Positions 59,562 to 64,000 of a stretch of DNA of 64,000 nt are shown piece after piece. The stretch's first letter is position 1. Each line of letters starts with the position of its first letter. The translations under genes and the position numbers were made by a program. The notes under the pieces are model-generated. The model saw only the letters and a list, made by a program, of their open reading frames with translations, was not told the origin of the DNA and ran no database searches. The stretch is from Exiguobacterium sibiricum 7-3 (GTDB lineage Bacteria > Bacillota > Bacilli > Exiguobacteriales > Exiguobacteriaceae), in contig NZ_KK211190.1 in the NCBI RefSeq assembly GCF_000620865.1, positions 1,501,971 through 1,565,970 on the forward strand, read 5' to 3'.

Positions 59562-60032
59562 ATGATTCATTTGGAACCGGCAACCGACAGCGATGCTCTT
59601 GCTTTATTTGAACTGCAAGTCTCAGCGTTCAGTCCCTTGCTTAAGAAATATCAAGATTACGACACGAACCCTGCCAATGAAACGATTGACCGGGTCTACG
59701 CACGGATTCATCATCCGACGAGCACGTTCCTAAAAATCATCGCGGACGGACAGCTCGTTGGCGCAATCTGTATTCGCTGGAAAGAAGACGTCCATTTCCG
59801 GATCAGTCCGCTGTTTCTGGCACCGGAGGCCCAAGGTAACGGATTTGCCAAACAAGCCATGCTGCTCGCGGAAGCCCGTTATCCGCGGGCTAAGACATGG
59901 GAACTGTCCAGTCTGCTTGAAGAGACGAAGACGTGTTTATTGTACGAAAAGATGGGTTACGTCGAAACCGGTGTCCGGAAACCGCTGAACGACAAAGCAA
60001 CGCTGATCCATTATCAAAAAGTCATGGCATGA
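59562..60032 (+). CDS. GNAT-family N-acetyltransferase
   Basis: A 156-residue GNAT: VGAICIRWKEDVHFRISPLF, EAQGNGFAKQAMLLAEA acetyl-CoA loop and CLLYEKMGYVETG. AAGGAGG before ATG 59562. Secreted and membrane protein genes follow at 16-bp spacing, so it may head their operon. Confidence 0.9.
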   Translation: MIHLEPATDSDALALFELQVSAFSPLLKKYQDYDTNPANETIDRVYARIHHPTSTFLKIIADGQLVGAICIRWKEDVHFRISPLFLAPEAQGNGFAKQAMLLAEARYPRAKTWELSSLLEETKTCLLYEKMGYVETGVRKPLNDKATLIHYQKVMA

Positions 60033-60048
60033 AAAAAGGAGAATACAA

Positions 60049-60624
60049 ATGTCGATGAAAAAAACAATATCTACTGCTTTATTGTCCCTTGCGCTGCTCG
60101 TTCCGTTGTCACCGGACGCGATTGCTGAGACAAACGGACCGACGACGGAGCAAAAAAATGAGTGGTATCAACAATACGAGATCGTGATTGAATCCGTGAA
60201 TCAACGTCATCCGGATGGTGAGCTGGAGTTAGCCCCGATCTATGCCTTTCGGGATGAAGACTGGCGTCCGGTCGAGGAATTCAGAAAAATCGCGGAGAAG
60301 CGGAGTACGTTCCAGATTTCTTTGACATCAAACGAGAAACAGGCGGTAAAGGAGGAATCGGCAAGTGAAATTAATGTCCGACCGGATATCACGACCGCCT
60401 ACAGTCAAAGTGCCGGACGTCATCTCTGTGCGGATACGGTTTCGGTAACGTCCGAATCCCGGACGAAAGGAAAATGGATTCAAAAAGGTTATACAGCGAC
60501 GCGCATCGATGCTAATCAAACGTATGAAATCAGTCTCGGCGGTTACTATACGATGGATGGCATCGTCACGGGACACATACCAACGATTGAATTCCATTGC
60601 GGACGGAACGGTGAAATCAGTTGA
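60049..60624 (+). CDS. Unknown secreted protein
   Basis: A 191-residue protein with a Sec signal peptide (ISTALLSLALLVPLSPDAIA, cleavage about 26) and two cysteines in the mature part (RHLCADTV and IEFHCGRNG) that could form a disulphide. Not recognised. 16 bp after the GNAT gene and 16 bp before a small membrane protein gene. Confidence 0.7.
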   Translation: MSMKKTISTALLSLALLVPLSPDAIAETNGPTTEQKNEWYQQYEIVIESVNQRHPDGELELAPIYAFRDEDWRPVEEFRKIAEKRSTFQISLTSNEKQAVKEESASEINVRPDITTAYSQSAGRHLCADTVSVTSESRTKGKWIQKGYTATRIDANQTYEISLGGYYTMDGIVTGHIPTIEFHCGRNGEIS

Positions 60625-60640
60625 AAAAAGGAGACTCATT

Positions 60641-60958
60641 ATGTTTCGAAAAATTATTGCTGTAATTTTAACCTCCGTTTTGGTTTCCGGTATTTTAACC
60701 TACTGCTCCTATACACCCGTGTCGGAACGAGCCGGTGACACGATGTACACATCAGCGAGTGGAATCTTCATTCTGTATTTGATTTATGCTCTGCCGATCA
60801 TTTTGATTTCCGGTTTTTTGACGGATGTATTAATCCGAAACAGGTTAAAACATCTTCCCTCCCGGCTTCGGTTTTTCGTTCTGGCTGTTTTGTATGGACT
60901 GTCGGGCGTTTTAATTGGAATGTTTTTGATTCTGACACTTTCAAATTCAATTATTTAA
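60641..60958 (+). CDS. Small membrane protein, probably truncated family member
   Basis: A 105-residue protein with three hydrophobic segments: MFRKIIAVILTSVLVSGIL, IFILYLIYALPIILISGFL and LAVLYGLSGVLIGMFLILTL. It stops (60956-60958) just after the third segment, while the paralogue at 61159 goes on about 30 residues. AAAAGGAG before ATG 60641. The same frame continues after the stop (see next entry). Confidence 0.7.
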   Translation: MFRKIIAVILTSVLVSGILTYCSYTPVSERAGDTMYTSASGIFILYLIYALPIILISGFLTDVLIRNRLKHLPSRLRFFVLAVLYGLSGVLIGMFLILTLSNSII

Positions 60959-60970
60959 CAGCCTTTAACT

Positions 60971-61141
60971 CTGGAAACGTTCGGCATGATATCGGGTGTT
61001 ACTATCGCTATGTTTTTGATCCTGACACTCACGAAAGATGATTTTGAAATTCCGATTTCTTTGTTGAATGCTGGATCTTCGGCCTTGCTTTACTTCATCG
61101 CATCTCGCCTAATCGAACGAACTTGGCGGCATCCTATATAA
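60971..61141 (+). pseudogene. Remnant of a small membrane-protein gene, in frame with the gene before it
   Basis: Without its own start signal, the same frame as the preceding gene continues after the TAA as LETFGMISGVTIAMFLILTL, then TKDDFEIPISLLNAGSSALL and YFIASRLIERTWRHPI. GVTIAMFLILTLTKDD repeats the end of the preceding protein (GVLIGMFLILTLSNS). It corresponds to the C-terminal half of the 61159 paralogue, so it is the tail of a duplicated copy. Confidence 0.6.
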
Positions 61142-61158
61142 GATAAGGAGACTTCCCT

Positions 61159-61572
61159 ATGTTCAATAAACTGATTGCCGCCGGACTGACCGCTATCGTA
61201 ACTTCAGGTCTGATTATCTCGATTTCTTACATTCGCTCAGCCTTAGAGGCTCTGGATGATGATCTCTATTTTTCGATTTTTTTATTCTACACCCTTTCTT
61301 CTTTCCCAGTCATTTTAATTTCGGGAATCCTAGCCGACTTTTTTGTGAAACGAATCGCTCCGTTCTTTTCCACTAATCGGAATATTTTTTTGCTGAAAGC
61401 CATAGTATACGTCGTTTTCGGCTGCATGATTGCTCTTTTCTTGCTGTTTCTTGACCATGAAGGCAATTATACTTTTAGTGATCTCAATTTTGTATTGCTC
61501 GCTGGAGTATCGGCGTTCCTTTACTTTTTATTTTCCTTCGAACTCCAACGTAGAAAACGTAGCATCCCCTGA
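61159..61572 (+). CDS. Small membrane protein (full-length paralogue)
   Basis: A 137-residue protein with four membrane segments: MFNKLIAAGLTAIVTSGLII, FYTLSSFPVILISGILADFF, KAIVYVVFGCMIALFLLFL and FVLLAGVSAFLYFLFSF. AAGGAG before ATG 61159. Function unknown. It is the intact relative of the two upstream segments. Confidence 0.75.
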   Translation: MFNKLIAAGLTAIVTSGLIISISYIRSALEALDDDLYFSIFLFYTLSSFPVILISGILADFFVKRIAPFFSTNRNIFLLKAIVYVVFGCMIALFLLFLDHEGNYTFSDLNFVLLAGVSAFLYFLFSFELQRRKRSIP

Positions 61573-61583
61573 ATTCACACATA

Positions 61584-61613
61584 AAAAATGACTCCAGAAT
61601 ATACACTGGAGTC
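61584..61613 (-). terminator. Hairpin terminator
   Basis: TGACTCCAG, 7-nt loop, CTGGAGTCA; the T-rich run is on the leftward side (TTTTTTATG), so it best ends leftward transcripts of the decayed gene. Confidence 0.65.
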
Positions 61614-61651
61614 ACTTGAATATTTCGAGGGTATGTATTAATTTCGCTTTT

Positions 61652-61908
61652 TCATCCTTGGGACTGCCGTTTTTGAAAAGCAAAGATTGCCAATAATAAA
61701 GCCGCCAGTTCGAGTGGATAGTAAAGTAGAATCGAGGCATCAATGACAGCATTCTGCGCCAATCCCAAGACTCCGCCTTGAAAACTTAGCCATCGCCCAG
61801 TAGATCAGGACCAATACAAACAATTTTCCAAATAACACGAACCTTAATGCCGTATCGCTTAGAAATACGCTTGAAAAAATTCAAAATGATTTATGTTAGC
61901 ATGTTCAT
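61652..61908 (-). pseudogene. Decayed small membrane-protein gene
   Basis: Behind AAGGAGAG, ATG 61908 is followed after five codons by TAA. Hydrophobic reading continues in other frames: SDTALRFVLFGKLFVLVLIY then WAMAKFSRRS in one frame and LAQNAVIDASILLYYPLELA then ALLLAIFAFQKRQSQG in the next, with stop at 61652. At least one stop and two frame changes separate them. It is a broken two- or three-segment membrane protein gene. Confidence 0.6.
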
Positions 61909-61937
61909 CTCTCCTTCTCAAATACGTAGTAAACGAT

Positions 61938-62444
61938 TTACCGCGCCCAAATATAATGAATCAGCCTCATCCGTTGACCGTGTAACACCACTTCTTCTTC
62001 TTTATTTACTCGTCGGAATCCGCTATGCGTCAAGACTTTTTGCGAGGCTAAGTTCCCGTCCGTCGTTTTTGCTTCGACTTTATCGATTTCAAGCTTCTGA
62101 CAGTGCTTAAGCAATAATCGAACCGCCTCTTTCGCAATCCCTTTTCCAGTATGTAATTGCCCAATCCGGTAACCGAGTTGCGCACTTTTATCGATCGGAC
62201 TCCGGTCAACAAGATTGATTCGGCCAAGAATCGAACCAGTTTCGTTCTTGATCAAGAAAAAGACGGAACTACCGTCCTTTTGCTCCTGCAAGAGAGCCGC
62301 ATGCCGTTCCCGAAAAATGTCAGGCACATAGTAGTCATCTCCACGTGACGGAATCGACTGCTCGAAATAACGCCGGTTGTCACATTCAAATGCGTATAAC
62401 TCATCGGTATCGCCTGCTGTACAAGCTTTTAACTGAATTCTCAT
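61938..62444 (-). CDS. GNAT-family N-acetyltransferase (RimJ/RimL-like)
   Basis: A 168-residue GNAT_3: LGRINLVDRSPIDKSAQLGY, GKGIAKEAVRLLLKHC and ASQKVLTHSGFRRVNKEEE. GAGGAG before ATG 62444. RimJ/RimL-like proteins acetylate ribosomal protein N-termini or small molecules; target unknown. Confidence 0.9.
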   Translation of the reverse strand: MRIQLKACTAGDTDELYAFECDNRRYFEQSIPSRGDDYYVPDIFRERHAALLQEQKDGSSVFFLIKNETGSILGRINLVDRSPIDKSAQLGYRIGQLHTGKGIAKEAVRLLLKHCQKLEIDKVEAKTTDGNLASQKVLTHSGFRRVNKEEEVVLHGQRMRLIHYIWAR

Positions 62445-62669
62445 ACTGACTCCTCTTCATGAAGATTTAATGGTAGGTTGTCCATTCTTCCTTTTGATGA
62501 AACGACTGACCCGGGACTCGCATTGATTTATGTCTTGTATTCGTGATCTTACTTCTTATTCCTTTTCAAACTCCTAATTACCCCTTTAAAATTCCATATA
62601 TTATCATTATAATCATATAAGATACAGTTTATCACCGATTCATCACTACAGGTCAAGTTAGGAAACAGC

Positions 62670-63896
62670 ATGTTCATCAAACGAAATCATCATAATCTAG
62701 CTACCCATAATGTTCGTGTGTTTTATTTCATCACCTTGTTCGGCACGATCAATCTCCTCGATCCGGTCATCACCTTATTTTATTTCCAGCGCGGCTTGTC
62801 GGCATCAGACATTCTGATCATCCTCTTCATGTATTGTGCCGCCACGTTAGTATCGGAAATCCCGACCGGTGCCTTTGCCGACCGCTTCGGACCAAAAGCG
62901 TCGTTTTTAACCGGCAGCCTGATCAGTATTTTCTCAACCAGTCTGTTGCTGATTGCGGATGACCTTTGGTGGTTTTCGATTCAGGGACTGCTGTGGGGAT
63001 TATCAACGTCCTTCTTTTCCGGTTCAGGCGATGCCCTGATTTACGAATCCTTAAAGGAAAGTGGTCAAGAAAAGACGATGAGTCAGGTCATGGCAAAGAT
63101 CTCGTCTGTCATGTTCTCCGTCACGATTTTCACCAGCCTGATTGGCGCCTATCTCGTCCGCGATTTGGCGGAAAGCCAGTTCCAATTTCTGATACTCATC
63201 GGAATTCTCTTCAAAATCATCGAATTCTTGTTGATCTTCAGTCTGATCAACCCTAAATCATTTGATCAGTTCCGGGACAACCCGTATACCCATGTCAAAA
63301 ACGGTTGGCAGATTATCCGTAAGTCCCCGGATTTGATTAAAGTCTTTCTCAACTTCACGATTGTGTTGATTCCGTCTGTCGTGATTTTCGGCAAATTTGA
63401 GCAACCGTACGTGACGGGAGCCGGACTTCCGGTTGCATGGCTCGGCGTTTTGTACGCAAGCGCCGCTCTACTCAGCATGCTGATCACCCGACATCTCGCC
63501 TGGCTGTTGCTCCAGTTTAAACGGACGACGTTGATGCAACTATCCGGCGTCGTCACACTGCTTGCTGTTTCACTGGCCAGTTTCCTGTTTGACAGCTTGT
63601 GGATTGCCTTAGTGCTCTTTTTTGTCCTGCGGATGCTTCGATCAATCCGCCAACCGCTTTATTCCGGTATCATCAACGAACACATCCCGTCCGGCAGCCG
63701 GGCGACGACGCTCTCGTTGCTCAATCTCGTCGATTCCGCGTTCGACTTAATCATTCTCGGAACGATGTCGTTTGTTGCGACCCTCGGATTACCGGCCATC
63801 TTTATCGGATGCGCGCTGATTATCGGAGTCGGTCTGTTGTTTCCGGTGCGGGAAGCGAAATATGTACAGGAGCAAGAAGGGAGACATATCGTATGA
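62670..63896 (+). CDS. MFS transporter
   Basis: A 408-residue protein with about 12 membrane segments. The motif-A region reads EIPTGAFADRFGPKASFLTG. TAGGAAAC before ATG 62670; a TATAAT -10 box lies about 60 bp upstream. Probable efflux function, substrate unknown. The stop overlaps the next gene by ATGA. Confidence 0.9.
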   Translation: MFIKRNHHNLATHNVRVFYFITLFGTINLLDPVITLFYFQRGLSASDILIILFMYCAATLVSEIPTGAFADRFGPKASFLTGSLISIFSTSLLLIADDLWWFSIQGLLWGLSTSFFSGSGDALIYESLKESGQEKTMSQVMAKISSVMFSVTIFTSLIGAYLVRDLAESQFQFLILIGILFKIIEFLLIFSLINPKSFDQFRDNPYTHVKNGWQIIRKSPDLIKVFLNFTIVLIPSVVIFGKFEQPYVTGAGLPVAWLGVLYASAALLSMLITRHLAWLLLQFKRTTLMQLSGVVTLLAVSLASFLFDSLWIALVLFFVLRMLRSIRQPLYSGIINEHIPSGSRATTLSLLNLVDSAFDLIILGTMSFVATLGLPAIFIGCALIIGVGLLFPVREAKYVQEQEGRHIV

Positions 63897-64000
63897 TTTA
63901 CCGGAAAGTAATTGCGGCTTCGATCTCCGGCGCGATCTTTGCCATTTTGTTCGGTCTGTTCGTTCCGGATCCGACGAGCGCTCCTGCCAACTCGATTTGG
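63893..64000 (+). CDS. Membrane protein, 3' end outside window
   Basis: Only 36 codons are visible. The start IYRKVIAASISGAIFAILFG resembles those of the small membrane proteins at 60641 and 61159 (FRKIIAVILTS, FNKLIAAGLTA), so it is probably another member. Co-translated with the MFS gene. Confidence 0.6.
   Translation, partial: MIYRKVIAASISGAIFAILFGLFVPDPTSAPANSIW

Noticed and set aside
1-64000. CRISPR arrays, tRNA, rRNA, insertion sequences, prophage genes
   Set aside because: No spaced direct-repeat array, transposase, integrase, phage structural motif or stable RNA signature was seen by eye.

Overview
The window looks like a chromosomal stretch of a mid-GC Bacillota, most likely Exiguobacterium or a close relative. 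Pointers are AAGGAGG-type ribosome binding sites, frequent TTG/GTG starts, compact rho-independent terminators and Bacillus-like families (DUF2812, DUF1048, DUF1272, DUF1572, DUF2200, YdcZ and YkoS/YkoT types). The genus is my inference from gene content and cannot be proven here. I see no rRNA, tRNA, insertion sequence, prophage or CRISPR array. The region is accessory: mostly single genes and two- to five-gene operons, with few core housekeeping genes.

Layout. 0-6 kb: a cut serine hydrolase, a PAS-GGDEF protein, an alpha/beta hydrolase, a HAD/GNAT pair, an ECF sigma factor with its membrane partner, and a deoxyribosyltransferase-like enzyme. 6-10.3 kb: an ABC operon (ATPase, unknown membrane protein, large FtsX-type permease). 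10.4-16.6 kb: DedA and DUF2231 proteins, then a leftward operon of K+ channel, ClC channel, YkoS-like membrane protein, polyprenyl-phosphate glycosyltransferase and GtrA flippase, then a cyclic-phosphate-processing receiver protein. 16.7-30 kb: kinases, oxidoreductase, propeller lipoproteins, hydrolases, a PadR/DUF4188 pair, an ArsR-MFS pair and a frameshifted small lipoprotein. 30-43 kb: two chemotaxis receptors, PadR/DUF2812 and PadR/DUF1048 pairs, a VOC/metallo-hydrolase pair, PspC, a beta-helix lipoprotein and a MarR-SDR-SDR operon. 43.4-47.5 kb: trehalose PTS and phosphotrehalase divergent from an AraC regulator. 47.6-53.3 kb: small membrane proteins, a nucleotidyltransferase and a second, much larger FtsX-type permease. 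53.3-64 kb: YdcZ transporter, FetAB-type ABC exporter, YCII, Nudix and GNAT proteins, then a locus of duplicated and decaying small membrane-protein genes and an MFS transporter cut by the next partial gene.

How the genes work together. Recurrent themes are envelope and stress functions (ECF sigma, PspC, ABC/FtsX machines, propeller lipoproteins, glycosylation), self-regulated two-gene modules (three PadR pairs, MarR-SDR, ArsR-MFS) and paralogous expansion (two giant FtsX permeases, two or three propeller proteins, two APH-like kinases, a family of small membrane proteins). The most unusual item is the orphan 1236-residue permease at 49.6-53.3 kb. It has two tandem extracytoplasmic repeats added to its C-terminus and a 38-codon leader ORF overlapping its start, but no ATPase next to it. 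It may borrow the ATPase encoded 43 kb away beside its paralogue.
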